From assembly GCF_022865125.1 (NCBI RefSeq), contig NZ_CP094828.1, positions 1,984,001-2,048,000 of the forward strand: DNA of 64,000 nucleotides, written 5' to 3'. Origin of the DNA: Acuticoccus sp. I52.16.1 (GTDB lineage: Bacteria; Pseudomonadota; Alphaproteobacteria; Rhizobiales; Amorphaceae). The notes under the pieces are model-generated. The model did not search any database. It was not told the origin of the DNA and saw only the letters and a list, made by a program, of their open reading frames with translations. Positions 1-9,696 of the stretch are shown one piece after another. A program made the translations under genes and the position numbers. Numbering within the stretch: the first letter of the stretch is position 1; each line of letters begins with the position of its first letter.

Positions 1-462
1 CTGCGTCGCGGATTGCCGCTGCTGTGCATCTGCCGCGGCGTGCAGGAGCTGAACGTCGCGCTCGGCGGCACGCTGCACGCCGAACTGCACGAGATCCCCG
101 GCCGGGACGACCACCGCTCGCCGCCGCAGCCGGACCTCGACGCCCGCTTCGCGCTCCGCCACGACGTCAGCCTGACGCCGAACGGCTGCCTCGCCGCGGT
201 GCTGGGGGCCGGCCCGGTGCGGGTCAACTCGGTGCACCGCCAAGGCATCGACCGACTGGGCGACGGTCTCACGGTCGAGGCCCTCGCCGCCGACGGCACG
301 ATCGAGGCCGTCAGCGTGGACCATGCGAGGGCGTTCGCGCTCGGCGTCCAGTGGCACCCCGAACATTGGGTGCGCAGCGACGGACCCTCGCGCGCCATCT
401 TCGACGCGTTCGCCGCCGCCTGCCGTACCGCCCAGACCGCCCGCACCAAGGAAGCCGCCTGA
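1..462 (+). CDS. Class I glutamine amidotransferase, peptidase C26 (PuuD-like), 5'-truncated
   Basis: C-terminal part of a gamma-glutamyl-gamma-aminobutyrate hydrolase type protein; the reading frame is already open at base 1, so the start lies outside the window. The nucleophile elbow is visible as LLCICRG with the catalytic Cys, and the His of the triad lies in GVQWHPEH about 110 residues later, the spacing expected for this family. Family members hydrolyse gamma-glutamyl amides in the cytoplasm, for example in putrescine breakdown. The stop is only 2 bp before the nitrile hydratase alpha start, so the genes are probably co-transcribed. The substrate here is unknown; in this context it may handle an amide or gamma-glutamyl product, which is inference. 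Confidence 0.85.
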   Translation: MRRGLPLLCICRGVQELNVALGGTLHAELHEIPGRDDHRSPPQPDLDARFALRHDVSLTPNGCLAAVLGAGPVRVNSVHRQGIDRLGDGLTVEALAADGTIEAVSVDHARAFALGVQWHPEHWVRSDGPSRAIFDAFAAACRTAQTARTKEAA

Positions 463-464
463 TC

Positions 465-1097
465 ATGGCCGCGCACGACGACCACCATCACCACGACCAT
501 GACCACGACGACCACAGCCACCTCTCCGAGATGGAGGTGCGGGTGCGGGCGCTACAGTCTCTCCTCGAGGCGAAGGGCTTCGTCGACCCGGCGGCCATCG
601 ACGAGATCGTCACCCTCTACGAGCACGAGGTGGGGCCGCAGAACGGCGCCAAGGTGGTGGCCCGCGCCTGGACCGACCCCGCTTTCGCCGACCGGCTCTT
701 CGCCGACGCCACGGCGGCAGTCGCGGAGCTGGGCTTCTCCGGCCGGCAGGGGGAACACCTCGTCGCCGTCGCCAACACGCCACAGGTGCACAACATGGTC
801 GTGTGCACGCTGTGCTCCTGCTACCCGTGGACGGTGCTGGGCGTCCCGCCGGTCTGGTACAAGTCCGCCGCCTACCGTGCCAAGGCGGTGGCCGACCCGC
901 GCGGCGTGCTGAGCGACTTCGGCGTCACCCTCCCGCAGGCGACGAAGATCCGGGTGTGGGACTCCACGGCCGAGATGCGCTACCTCGTCGTGCCGCTGCG
1001 CCCGGCCGGGACCGAGGCGCTCGACGAGGCGGCACTCGCCGCGCTCGTGACCCGCGACTCGATGATCGGCACCGGGCTCGCCGGGGGCGCCGCGTGA
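465..1097 (+). CDS. nthA: Nitrile hydratase alpha subunit, cobalt type
   Basis: Catalytic subunit of nitrile hydratase, which hydrates nitriles to amides in the cytoplasm. The metal-binding claw reads V-C-T-L-C-S-C (Cys114, Cys117, Cys119). Thr rather than Ser after the first Cys is the established signature of the cobalt enzyme; in the mature family the last two cysteines become sulfinic and sulfenic acids. The protein is 210 residues, normal for the family. The N-terminus is odd: residues 3-18 are almost only His and Asp, a possible metal-binding tail. The start is the first ATG after the upstream stop. The stop overlaps the GTG start of the beta subunit (GTGA), indicating translational coupling. 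Confidence 0.95.
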   Translation: MAAHDDHHHHDHDHDDHSHLSEMEVRVRALQSLLEAKGFVDPAAIDEIVTLYEHEVGPQNGAKVVARAWTDPAFADRLFADATAAVAELGFSGRQGEHLVAVANTPQVHNMVVCTLCSCYPWTVLGVPPVWYKSAAYRAKAVADPRGVLSDFGVTLPQATKIRVWDSTAEMRYLVVPLRPAGTEALDEAALAALVTRDSMIGTGLAGGAA

Positions 1098-1708
1098 ACG
1101 GGCCGGCGGACCTCGGCGGCAAGCACGGCTTCGGCCCGGTGATCCCGGAGAAGAACGAGCCGAAATTCCACGCCCAGTGGGAGCGCGAGGTGATGGGGCT
1201 GGTGCTGGCGATGGGCGCCTCGGGCCTGTGGCCGCTCGACCGCGCGCGCTACATGCGCGAGACGTTGCCCCACGTCACCTACTACAGCTCCACCTACTAC
1301 CAGATCTGGTTCGCGGCGCTGGAGCGGCTGATCGCCGAGGCCGACCTCGACACCGCGCCCCCGCGCGTCCTGCGGCGCGAGGACGTGCGCCCGGCGATGG
1401 CCCGCGGCAGCCCCTACGACCGCCCCGGCCCCGCCCCGGCCTTCTCGGTGGGCGACAGGGTGCGCGTCCACCCGATGCGCCCGGCGACACACACCCGCGC
1501 CCCGGCCTATGTGCGCGGCCGCGTCGGCACCATCGAGAGTGTCCGCGGCAGCCACGTCTTCCCCGACAGCAACGCCCACGGCGAAGGCGAGAACCCGGTG
1601 CCGCTCTACACCGTCCTCTTCACCGCCGAGGCGCTGTGGGGACCGGACACCACCGCCGACGAGGTGTGCGCCGACCTCTTCGAGCCGTACCTGGAGCGGG
1701 TGCAATGA
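1094..1708 (+). CDS. nthB: Nitrile hydratase beta subunit
   Basis: Beta subunit of the alpha/beta nitrile hydratase heterodimer, which lines the substrate channel and contacts the metal centre with conserved arginines. The N-terminus ([13 protein letters not shown]) and the later F-x-V-G-D-R-V-R-V segment, the start of the C-terminal SH3-like barrel, are typical. It is 204 residues, slightly shorter than many homologues. It starts with GTG inside the alpha-subunit stop and ends with an ATGA overlap into the accessory gene, so alpha, beta and accessory form one coupled operon. Confidence 0.93.
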   Translation: MNGPADLGGKHGFGPVIPEKNEPKFHAQWEREVMGLVLAMGASGLWPLDRARYMRETLPHVTYYSSTYYQIWFAALERLIAEADLDTAPPRVLRREDVRPAMARGSPYDRPGPAPAFSVGDRVRVHPMRPATHTRAPAYVRGRVGTIESVRGSHVFPDSNAHGEGENPVPLYTVLFTAEALWGPDTTADEVCADLFEPYLERVQ

Positions 1709-2052
1709 GCGCCGAAGCCGCCGCGGCGCCGACCCTCGGCGAGCTCGCCCGGGACGACGGCCCCGCCTTCGCCGCGCCGTGGGAGGCGACCGCCTTCGCC
1801 CTGCGGGCCCACCTCCTCGACCGCGGCCTCGTCGACCCCGCGCGCTTCGCCGAGCTCTATGGCGAGGAACTTCGCCGCGGCCACGCCCAGCCGGAGGACG
1901 GCACCGCCGACTATGTGGCCTTCGTGCGCGCCCTGGAGCGGGCGATCGCCGCCGTCGCGCCCGAGGCCGACCTCGTCGCCGAGCAGCAACGCTGGCGCGA
2001 CGCCGCCGCCTCGACCCCGCACGGAACGCCCATCGCCCTCCCCGACCGCTGA
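1705..2052 (+). CDS. Nitrile hydratase accessory protein (activator / beta-like small subunit)
   Basis: A 115-residue protein of the nitrile hydratase accessory family (P14K/NhlE type), which for cobalt enzymes carries the alpha subunit during metal loading and self-subunit swapping. Like the family it resembles the N-terminal part of the beta subunit: an early F-A-A-P-W-E segment followed by F-x-L-x-x-x-L and a helix-rich region. It overlaps the beta subunit by ATGA and is the last gene of the operon. A strong hairpin lies about 30 bp downstream, between it and convergent rsmD. Confidence 0.85.
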   Translation: MSAEAAAAPTLGELARDDGPAFAAPWEATAFALRAHLLDRGLVDPARFAELYGEELRRGHAQPEDGTADYVAFVRALERAIAAVAPEADLVAEQQRWRDAAASTPHGTPIALPDR

Positions 2053-2080
2053 CCCCGCCGCCCGACCCGGCACACAATGC

Positions 2081-2101
2081 CCCCGCCGAGCCCCGGCGGG
2101 G
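2081..2101. terminator. Hairpin between convergent operons
   Basis: Perfect 8-bp GC stem (CCCCGCCG / CGGCGGGG) with a 5-nt loop in the 94-bp gap between the nitrile hydratase operon and convergent rsmD. There is no T-run on either side, so a role in termination is only suggested by position. Confidence 0.4.
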
Positions 2102-2146
2102 ACAACTTCGCCCGCATCGGCGTGCCGGCGGGCACCGGGCGGGACG

Positions 2147-2704
2147 TCAGCTCGGGGTGCGGGTGAAGAAGGCGACGGCGCTCTCGCCGGCTTCACGGAC
2201 GAAGGGCGGGTCGAAACCGTCCAGCGTCGCGGGCATGGCGTCAGCCCGCTCCTCGAGCACGACGAGCGCATCGGGGGCCAGCCATTGCGCGGCCAGCGCC
2301 GCCAGGACGGCCGCCTCGCCGAGACCGCGACCGTAAGGCGGATCGGCGAAGACGACGTCGAACGGGGGGACGGGGCACGGGCCGGGCTTGGTCGCGTCAC
2401 GGCGCCAGACGCGGGTCAGGCCGAGCGAGCCGACCGCCTCGACGTTGCGGCGGATGGCGGCGCGGGCCTCGGCGCCGGTCTCGACGAAGAGGGCGAAGGT
2501 GGCGCCGCGGGAGAGCGCCTCGATGCCCAGCGCGCCGCTGCCGGCGAAGAGGTCGAGCACGCGGGCCCCGTCCAGCGGGTCGCCGAAGCGGTGGGCGAGG
2601 ATGTTGAAGATGGTCTCGCGCAGCCGGTCGGTGGTCGGCCTGGTGGCATCGCCCTTGGGGGCGGTCAGCGCGGTGCCGCGATGACGTCCACCTACGACGC
2701 GCAT
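2147..2704 (-). CDS. rsmD: 16S rRNA (guanine(966)-N2)-methyltransferase RsmD
   Basis: SAM-dependent methyltransferase that modifies G966 of 16S rRNA during 30S assembly. The start M-R-V-V-G-G is the usual RsmD N-terminus, followed by R-P-T-T-D-R-x-R-E-T-I-F-N, the SAM-binding loop D-L-F-A-G-S-G-A-L-G and the N6/N2-MTase motif D-P-P-Y-G. It is 185 residues, the normal size. The frame stays open about 50 codons upstream, but that stretch is Arg/Pro low-complexity, so the internal ATG was chosen. It lies downstream of rluB on the same strand, a frequent arrangement in Hyphomicrobiales. The 278-bp gap to rluB holds no gene that I can support. Confidence 0.93.
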   Translation of the reverse strand: MRVVGGRHRGTALTAPKGDATRPTTDRLRETIFNILAHRFGDPLDGARVLDLFAGSGALGIEALSRGATFALFVETGAEARAAIRRNVEAVGSLGLTRVWRRDATKPGPCPVPPFDVVFADPPYGRGLGEAAVLAALAAQWLAPDALVVLEERADAMPATLDGFDPPFVREAGESAVAFFTRTPS

Positions 2705-2982
2705 GGCCGGCCTTCCTGCGGCGCCGGGCCTCCTGCGGTGCGGGGGGCGACGATGCGAAGGTCGATGGTGCAGGGGGCGATAGCGCGGCGGGGGTCGACG
2801 ATGGAGGACGCGCGGCGTGCGGCGCTGCGCCGGGCCGGGCCGCACCATGGGCCGGGCCACGGGCCGGACCGATGCGGCGCCGCCTCACCGGACGCCGCGG
2901 CGAGGCGTGCGGCCCGGACGCGGTGGTGGCGGCCCGCCGGAGCGGGCCAGTCGCGACGGTCGGTGGCGCTCATGTGGCCGGC

Positions 2983-5250
2983 CTACCGTGGCGGCTTGGA
3001 CCGCGACCCGGCGGGCCGATAGGACGAGCCGCCGGGACGTGCCCCGCCCGGCTTCGGTCCGGATCTCGGACCCGACCTGGGGCCCGGCTTCGGACCGGAC
3101 TTCGGACCGGGCTTCGGACCCGACCTCGCACCGGGCCCGGCGTCGAACTTCGGACCGGACCGAGGAGGACCGGAACGCGGGCCACGCGGCCCGCCGGCGT
3201 CCGCCGAGCGGCCTTCCGGCCGGCGATCGCCACGGGGGGCGAAGCTCTTCGGCTTGCTGCGGAACTCGCCGCGCCCCTCGCCACCGCCGTCGGAACGCGC
3301 GCCGGGACCGCCGCGGGGGCGGGCGTCGCGCTGCGGACCGCCGGCGCCGGGTTTGCGGAAGGCGCCGTCACGCGGGCCACGGCCGCCGGGCGCACCGCCG
3401 GAGCGCCCACGCGGACCCTCGGCCGAGGCACGGCCACGGGGGCCATCACTCCGGCCGCGGCTGTCGTCTCCGCCCGGGCGCCGGCCGCCATCGCGATGGA
3501 ATCCGCCGGGGCGGTCGTCGTTGTCGCGGCGCCGGGGGCGCTCGGAATCGAAGCGCGCGGGGCGGTCGCCCTGGCGCTCGCCACGGTCCGACCCGCCACG
3601 CGGAGCCCCGTCGTGGCGTGGCGTCCATCCGCCACGGTCGCGCCCGGCGCTGTCGCCGTCCCGGCCTCCGCGCGGACCGCCGAAGCGGGCGCCGCGGTCG
3701 GGCCTGTCCCCACGGTTGGGGCGGTCGCCGCCGTCACGGCCTTCGGGACGGGAGTAGCGGTTGCCGCCTTGCGGGCGGTCGCCGCGATCCGGACGGTCGC
3801 CACGCGGGTTGCGGTCGCCGCCGTCGCGGCCTTCGGGACGGGCGTAGCGGTTGCCGCCTTGCGGGCGGTCGCCGCGATCCGGACGGTCGCCACGCGGGTT
3901 GCGGTCGCCGCCGTCGCGGCCTTCGGGACGGGCGTAGCGGTTGCCGCCTTGCGGGCGGTCGCCACGGTCCGGACGGTCGCCGCGCGAGTTGCGGTCGCCG
4001 CCGTCGCGGCCTTCGGGACGGGCGTAGCGGTTGCCGCCTTGCGGACGGTCGCCGCGGTCCGGGCGGTCGCTGCGCGAGTTGCGGTCGCCGCCGTCGCGAC
4101 TGTCGAAGCGGCCCGGTCGGTCGCCCCTTTGCTGGCGGTCACCGCCGCCACGGCCGTCGGAACGGTTCCGGTCGCGGCCGGTGTCGGCGTCGTCGGTCTC
4201 CCGGCTCTGGCGGTAGTCGGAGTAGGCGCGGGTCCCGCTTTCGTCGAGGACGCGCGCCTCGCGGGGGGGACGATCGTCGCCGAAGCGGCTCTTCCCGGCG
4301 GGGGCGCGGCGGCCGTCACGCGCACCGGCGCCACGCGCGGGCGCCTCGTCGCGACCCGGGCGGCGGTCGCCACCCTCGCGGCGCGCGCCACCGTCCTGGC
4401 GAGCCTTGGGGCCGGGGCGGGCGGGCTTGGTCTTGATCACCGCGGCGGCCACCGGAGCGTCGAAGTCCGCTTCGGCGTCGGCCGCGAGGCGCGGGCCGAG
4501 CTGATCCTTCAACCGGCGGGTCGGGATCTCCATCACCTCCCCGCGCGCCAGCTCGCCGAGCTGGAACGGCCCGTACGAGACCCGAATGAGGCGCGACACC
4601 TGCAGGCCGAGCGAGCCCAGCACGATCTTCACTTCGCGGTTCTTGCCTTCCGACAGCGCCACGGTGAGCCATGCGTTGTCGCCGGTTTCACGGTCGATGG
4701 TCACGTGGATCGGGCCGTAGAGGATGCCGTCGACCGCGGTTCCCTCGGAGAGCTGGGCGAGCTTCTCCTTGTCGAGGTCGCCGTGGACGCGGGCCCGGTA
4801 TTTGCGGGTCCAGCCGGTGGCGGGAAGCTCGAGCACGCGGGCGAGACCGCCGTCGTTGGTGAGGAGGAGCAGGCCCTCGGTGTTGATGTCGAGCCGGCCG
4901 ACGGTGACGACGCGGGGGAGCGTCTGCGGCAGCGCGTCGAACACGGTGGTGCGGCCGTCCGGGTCACGGTTGGTGGTGACGAGGCCGCGGGGCTTGTGGA
5001 ACATGAAACAGCGGGTGCGCAGGCGCTGCGGGATCAGCTCGCCGTCGACACGGATCTCGTCCTCGGGGGTGACGGTGACGGCGGGGGTATCGAGCGTGGT
5101 GCCGTTTACGGAGACGCGTCCCTCGGCGATCATGGCCTCGGCATCGCGGCGCGAGGCGACCCCGGCGCGAGCCATCACCTTGGCGACACGGTCGCCTTTG
5201 GGCATACCGGCGTCGGGATCGCTGGCCTCTGGGGGGGACGTGTCGGACAT
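2983..5250 (-). CDS. rluB: 23S rRNA pseudouridine synthase RluB with very long Gly/Arg/Asp-rich tail
   Basis: Pseudouridine synthase of the RsuA/RluB group, predicted to modify helix 80 of 23S rRNA (U2605 in E. coli). An S4 RNA-binding domain spans about residues 18-65. The catalytic motif G-R-L-D-I-N-T-E-G puts the nucleophile at Asp121, and L-L-L-L-T-N-D-G follows. The catalytic part ends near residue 245. The remaining roughly 500 residues of this 755-residue protein are disordered-looking G/R/D/P sequence, including about four 30-residue repeats (G-D-R-P-D-R-G-D-R-P-Q-G-G-N-R-Y). Tails of this kind are known on alphaproteobacterial RluB, but this one is long. The start lies 21 bp from the divergent tadA start. 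Confidence 0.93.
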   Translation of the reverse strand: MSDTSPPEASDPDAGMPKGDRVAKVMARAGVASRRDAEAMIAEGRVSVNGTTLDTPAVTVTPEDEIRVDGELIPQRLRTRCFMFHKPRGLVTTNRDPDGRTTVFDALPQTLPRVVTVGRLDINTEGLLLLTNDGGLARVLELPATGWTRKYRARVHGDLDKEKLAQLSEGTAVDGILYGPIHVTIDRETGDNAWLTVALSEGKNREVKIVLGSLGLQVSRLIRVSYGPFQLGELARGEVMEIPTRRLKDQLGPRLAADAEADFDAPVAAAVIKTKPARPGPKARQDGGARREGGDRRPGRDEAPARGAGARDGRRAPAGKSRFGDDRPPREARVLDESGTRAYSDYRQSRETDDADTGRDRNRSDGRGGGDRQQRGDRPGRFDSRDGGDRNSRSDRPDRGDRPQGGNRYARPEGRDGGDRNSRGDRPDRGDRPQGGNRYARPEGRDGGDRNPRGDRPDRGDRPQGGNRYARPEGRDGGDRNPRGDRPDRGDRPQGGNRYSRPEGRDGGDRPNRGDRPDRGARFGGPRGGRDGDSAGRDRGGWTPRHDGAPRGGSDRGERQGDRPARFDSERPRRRDNDDRPGGFHRDGGRRPGGDDSRGRSDGPRGRASAEGPRGRSGGAPGGRGPRDGAFRKPGAGGPQRDARPRGGPGARSDGGGEGRGEFRSKPKSFAPRGDRRPEGRSADAGGPRGPRSGPPRSGPKFDAGPGARSGPKPGPKSGPKPGPRSGPRSGPKPGGARPGGSSYRPAGSRSKPPR
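3741..4100 (-). repeat. rluB: Four in-frame 90-bp tandem repeats inside rluB
   Basis: The unit beginning cttcgggacg recurs at 3741, 3831, 3921 and 4011, exactly 90 bp apart, with few substitutions. Because 90 is a multiple of three, the copies give near-identical 30-residue repeats in the RluB tail (core R-Y-A-R-P-E-G-R-D-G-G). Copy number could vary by slippage or recombination without a frameshift. Degenerate units continue on both sides. Confidence 0.9.
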
Positions 5251-5271
5251 CGTCGAACCTTCGTGACGTTC

Positions 5272-5718
5272 ATGGAGCATGCGCTCGCCGAAGCCCGGAT
5301 GGCGGCGGCGCGCGGCGAGGTGCCGGTGGGGGCGGTGGTGGTCAAGGACGGTGCGGTCCTGTCCTCGGCCGGCAATCGCACCCTTGCCGACCTCGACCCC
5401 ACCGCACATGCCGAAATCGTCGCACTCAGAGCGGCCGCGCGGATCCTCGGATCCGAGCGACTCCCTGGGTGCGATCTTTACGTGACATTGGAGCCCTGCG
5501 CCATGTGTGCCGCAGCGATCAGTTTCGCAAGGATCCGAAGACTGTATTTTGGCGCGCTCGATCCGAAAGGCGGAGCGGTGGAGAGCGGGCCTTGCCTCTA
5601 CACCCAACCGACCGTGCACCACAAGCCCGAAGTGTACGGCGGATTCGCGGCGACGGAGGCGGGGGCGCTGCTGGCGGCGTTCTTCCGGGCGCGGCGGGGG
5701 GCGGCGGGCGGCGCCTGA
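5272..5718 (+). CDS. tadA: tRNA adenosine(34) deaminase TadA
   Basis: Deaminates A34 to inosine in tRNA-Arg(ACG), an essential step for decoding CGN codons. The zinc cytidine-deaminase fold is shown by H-A-E-I-V-A-L (Zn ligand His, catalytic Glu) and P-C-A-M-C-A (two Cys ligands). The 148-residue length fits. I start at the ATG at 5272; an in-frame GTG at 5263 is an alternative that would leave only 12 bp to the rluB start. The gene is divergent from rluB, and the two share a 21-bp gap. Confidence 0.95.
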   Translation: MEHALAEARMAAARGEVPVGAVVVKDGAVLSSAGNRTLADLDPTAHAEIVALRAAARILGSERLPGCDLYVTLEPCAMCAAAISFARIRRLYFGALDPKGGAVESGPCLYTQPTVHHKPEVYGGFAATEAGALLAAFFRARRGAAGGA

Positions 5719-5770
5719 GGGGAGGGGCGGGCCGGGCCGTGGCGGCCGGGCCCTCGAGGTCGGGCGGCGG

Positions 5771-6253
5771 TCAGAGCGCGGGGGCACCCTCGGGAGCGGG
5801 CTCGGCACCGCGGCGGCGGGACGCGGCGCGCTTGCCGGCGCGTCCGGCGCGTGCGGCGGCGGATTTGTGCGCGGATTTAGGCGCGGCCTCGGGCCTCGTT
5901 GCCTCGGGCGCGGCGGGATTGGCCGCGGCGGACTTGGGTGCGGCGGACTTGGGCGAGCCTGACTTGGGCGAGCCTGACTTGGGCTTGGTGCGGCGAGGCG
6001 GCTCGGCGCGGCGGGGGGGCTCGGCGGGCGCCGGCTCGGGCCTCGCGGCGGCGGCTTCGGCAAGCGGGGCGGCGGGGCGCGGCCGGGTCGCCCTGGCGAC
6101 GGCGGCCTCGCCGAGGGTCATGAGGCGCTCGGCGCGCAGCTCGCTCTCGGCGCGGAGCCAGTGGTCGGCGTCGCGACCGGCGGGGCGGCCGGTCTCCTCC
6201 CAGATCGCGTAGGCGCGCTGGGCGATGCGCGCGGTGTCGATACCATCGATCAT
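5771..6253 (-). CDS. DUF2934 domain protein with Ala/Pro/Lys-rich tail
   Basis: A 160-residue protein. Residues 4-40 (I-A-x-R-A-Y-A-I-W-E-E-T-G-R-P-A-G-R-D-A-D-H-W) match the DUF2934 signature, a short domain of unknown function common in Hyphomicrobiales. The rest is low-complexity sequence rich in Ala, Pro, Lys and Arg, with K-S-G-S-P and K-S-A-A-P repeats that recall histone-H1-like tails. The ATG at 6253 was preferred because AGGGA lies 8 bases upstream; another ATG at 6271 is in frame. Function is unknown; a basic Ala/Lys tail could bind nucleic acid (inference). Confidence 0.75.
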   Translation of the reverse strand: MIDGIDTARIAQRAYAIWEETGRPAGRDADHWLRAESELRAERLMTLGEAAVARATRPRPAAPLAEAAAARPEPAPAEPPRRAEPPRRTKPKSGSPKSGSPKSAAPKSAAANPAAPEATRPEAAPKSAHKSAAARAGRAGKRAASRRRGAEPAPEGAPAL

Positions 6254-6889
6254 TGCGTCGTTCCCTGACATGTGGTCGCCCGGCCCGGGCGGCTCGTCAC
6301 GGCGCCACCTCGGGCTCCTGGGCACGGACCAATGGTGACGGAAATTGGCAAACAAATGTTTACCATCGCCGTGCCGCGCGGGTGCCGGGGCGGCGCGGAT
6401 GGCTCCTGCGGCCGGGCCGGGCGGGCGGCGCCGAGACGCGGGCGGGCGTGAGGCGGCAGGCGTGCGGCGGGCGGGCGTGAGGCGGCGATTGGGCGTGCGG
6501 GTGCGATCCCTCGGAAGGGTTGGGGAGGGGCCGGGCGCGCGGAGAACGGCGCAATGGAGTTTTGGAGAGCCGCTCGCCGCGCGCCCGCCGTTCGGCTGCT
6601 GGTCCGGCGGGGGCTTTCGGCCCTGCGGCGGCGGTGTGCCGCGCGCGCTCGGCGACACGTCGCCCGTCCTCGGCGGAGCGGTGCCCGGGGATCGAACCCT
6701 GCACTTACACGCGAGGTAGGGGGCTCGGCGCCGTCCGACCCGTCGTCCCGCCGGAAGGATCCGGGCTCGTTACGCCCTCGCCCCTCCGGCGACCGAAGCA
6801 CCCGATCCCTGTCGGCCGGTCCGGACAGGCCTCCCCGGTGTCGAGTGCGGGGGGATGGTACGGTGCGGCGGTGGGGGCGGGGATAAGGT
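6254..6889. other. Long intergenic stretch without a supported gene
   Basis: About 640 bp between the DUF2934 gene and the YceI-like remnant. Open frames here are compositional: Arg/Pro/Ala-rich, without a ribosome binding site or a recognisable domain. The only structured item is the tRNA-arm-like hairpin at 6681-6704. Base composition changes abruptly to AT-richer DNA at about 6930-7080, unlike the rest of the window. Confidence 0.6.
6681..6704 (-). other. tRNA T-arm-like hairpin, possible tRNA 3' remnant or attachment site
   Basis: On the minus strand the sequence reads GTGC-A-GGG-TTCGATC-CCC-GG-GCAC, with the GGTTCGATCCC core of a T-arm and loop. The matching acceptor, D-arm and anticodon arm are not found within 100 bp upstream, and the 3' end reads CCG rather than CCA, so it is not an intact tRNA. 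It may be a relic of integration at a tRNA gene or a chance match. Confidence 0.25.
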
Positions 6890-7021
6890 TTAGGCGGCCT
6901 CGAGCTCGAGGCGCACGTCGAGCACGATGTCGTCGTTGATGATTGTGCGGGAATTAAAGAAATCAACGCTCCCACGATCGCCTTCGCGGAGAGTATCTCT
7001 ATTAAAACCTGTTACTTTCAT
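6890..7021 (-). pseudogene. Possible C-terminal remnant of a YceI-family protein
   Basis: A 43-codon open frame from an ATG at 7021. Its end (I-I-N-D-D-I-V-L-D-V-R-L-E-L-E-A) resembles the last strand pair of YceI lipocalin-like periplasmic proteins, which typically end V-G-D-E-V-x-L-R-I-E-x-E-A. YceI proteins are about 190 residues, so only the last fifth could be present. The upstream sequence in the same frame does not continue the family and no clear ribosome binding site is seen. Either a decayed fragment or a chance match. Confidence 0.3.
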
Positions 7022-7077
7022 TTTCCGCACGAAATTGGCCGAATGGATCGATTGCTCAAATTGACCTGCGCGGCCAC

Positions 7078-7296
7078 TCAGACGTTGAGCGCCGCCTCAT
7101 AAATTGCAACGCCAGCGAGAGTATCCGCTCCCAGCTTCCCCCGCGCCCCCAGCACTTCGATCCCCACGATCCGGTCGGTATCGTCGTAGTCGAAGACCAC
7201 GCCCGGGCGGACCTCTTCGCTCTCCAGCACGCGGGCGCTGGACAGGGTGATGTAGGCGGCATCGGCCTCGGGGTCGTAGGTGATCGTCGGCTTCAT
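7078..7296 (-). CDS. DUF2283 family protein
   Basis: A 72-residue protein matching the whole DUF2283 domain: Y-D-P-E-A-D-A-A-Y-I near the N-terminus, then P-G-V-V-F-D-Y-D and I-V-G-I-E-V-L-G-A. Members are small, of unknown function, and often sit beside a DUF4258 gene. Here a perfect AGGAGG precedes the ATG, and the start overlaps the stop of an upstream DUF4258 gene (ATGA). The pair resembles a toxin-antitoxin layout, in which this would be the antidote-like partner, but no activity has been shown from this sequence. Confidence 0.88.
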   Translation of the reverse strand: MKPTITYDPEADAAYITLSSARVLESEEVRPGVVFDYDDTDRIVGIEVLGARGKLGADTLAGVAIYEAALNV

Positions 7297-7540
7297 AAGC
7301 GCCTCCTGGCATTACGGTCGAAGAATACCGTAATTATCTCTACCACGTCAGCCTGCGGCCGGCAGACGACTCTCAGAACGCGGTTGCCGTGGGCCGCGAT
7401 CCGCGCATAACGGCGTTCGAGCGTGGCGTCTTCCGGGTCCGGCTCGACGTATATGGGGCGTTCGACGGCGGATTCGATCCAGTCGAGCTGAATACCGCGG
7501 CGCGCGAGCTCGTCGCGGGCATGTTTGGTGAAGCTATACC

Positions 7541-7544
<4 letters not shown>
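7293..7544 (-). CDS. DUF4258 family protein starting at a rare CTG codon, coupled to lepA
   Basis: An 83-residue protein (start [13 protein letters not shown]) matching DUF4258: the early K-H-A motif, a central R-P-x-Y-V-E-P segment and the terminal R-V-L-R-V-V ... V-V-E-I-I-T-V-F-F strand pair. The frame is closed by TAG at 7547-7545, and no ATG, GTG or TTG precedes the conserved start of the domain. The only plausible initiation codon is CTG at 7544, four bases after an AAGGTGG ribosome binding site. It overlaps the lepA stop as CTGA. The end overlaps the DUF2283 start as ATGA, so lepA, DUF4258 and DUF2283 look like one coupled transcript. DUF4258 folds are compared with RelE/BrnT-like toxins; function here is unproven. 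Confidence 0.75.
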
Positions 7545-9400
<1,856 letters not shown>

Positions 9401-9696
9401 GGGGCCTATTTAGCAGCGCGCCACGCCCCCGAAAAGCGACGCTTCGCCTCCAGGTGGCATGCATGGGGCGCGGGTGCGGGGCGGCGGCGGGCGGCTTCCA
9501 TAGCCGAGAGTCTAATTCTCGCACCACAGGCTGCAGGTTGCGCGTTTATTTCGTCAAGATTGTATGATGAGCTGGCGAAGCCATGGCCGAAACCGGCCCG
9601 GCGTCTCATGTCCTGGCGTGCGCCGGAGTCACCAACAGCCCGCCGATCCGGCCGGGCGCCAATCAACGAGGCCGTGGCACACAGGAGGAAACTGTG
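9401..9696. other. Divergent intergenic region lepA / PQQ-type dehydrogenase
   Basis: About 296 bp between divergent genes; it must carry promoters in both directions. A comparatively AT-rich patch lies at 9507-9565. I do not see a convincing -35/-10 pair or a riboswitch-like fold. Confidence 0.5.

Noticed and set aside
2692-2973. 93-codon frame between rluB and rsmD
   Set aside because: No ribosome binding site or domain; Arg/Ala/Pro composition matches chance frames and it overlaps the rsmD start.
3741-4100. Regular 90-bp repeats as a CRISPR array
   Set aside because: Repeats are contiguous, in frame and part of the rluB tail; there are no spacers and no cas genes.
6554-6886. 110-codon plus-strand frame in the 6254-7077 gap
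   Set aside because: Arg-rich chance frame without ribosome binding site or recognisable fold.
6681-6950. Two-piece tmRNA gene
   Set aside because: A T-arm-like hairpin and a frame ending Ala-Ala-stop lie near each other, but the usual A-N-D tag start, the 5' GGGG acceptor half and the permuted order are absent.
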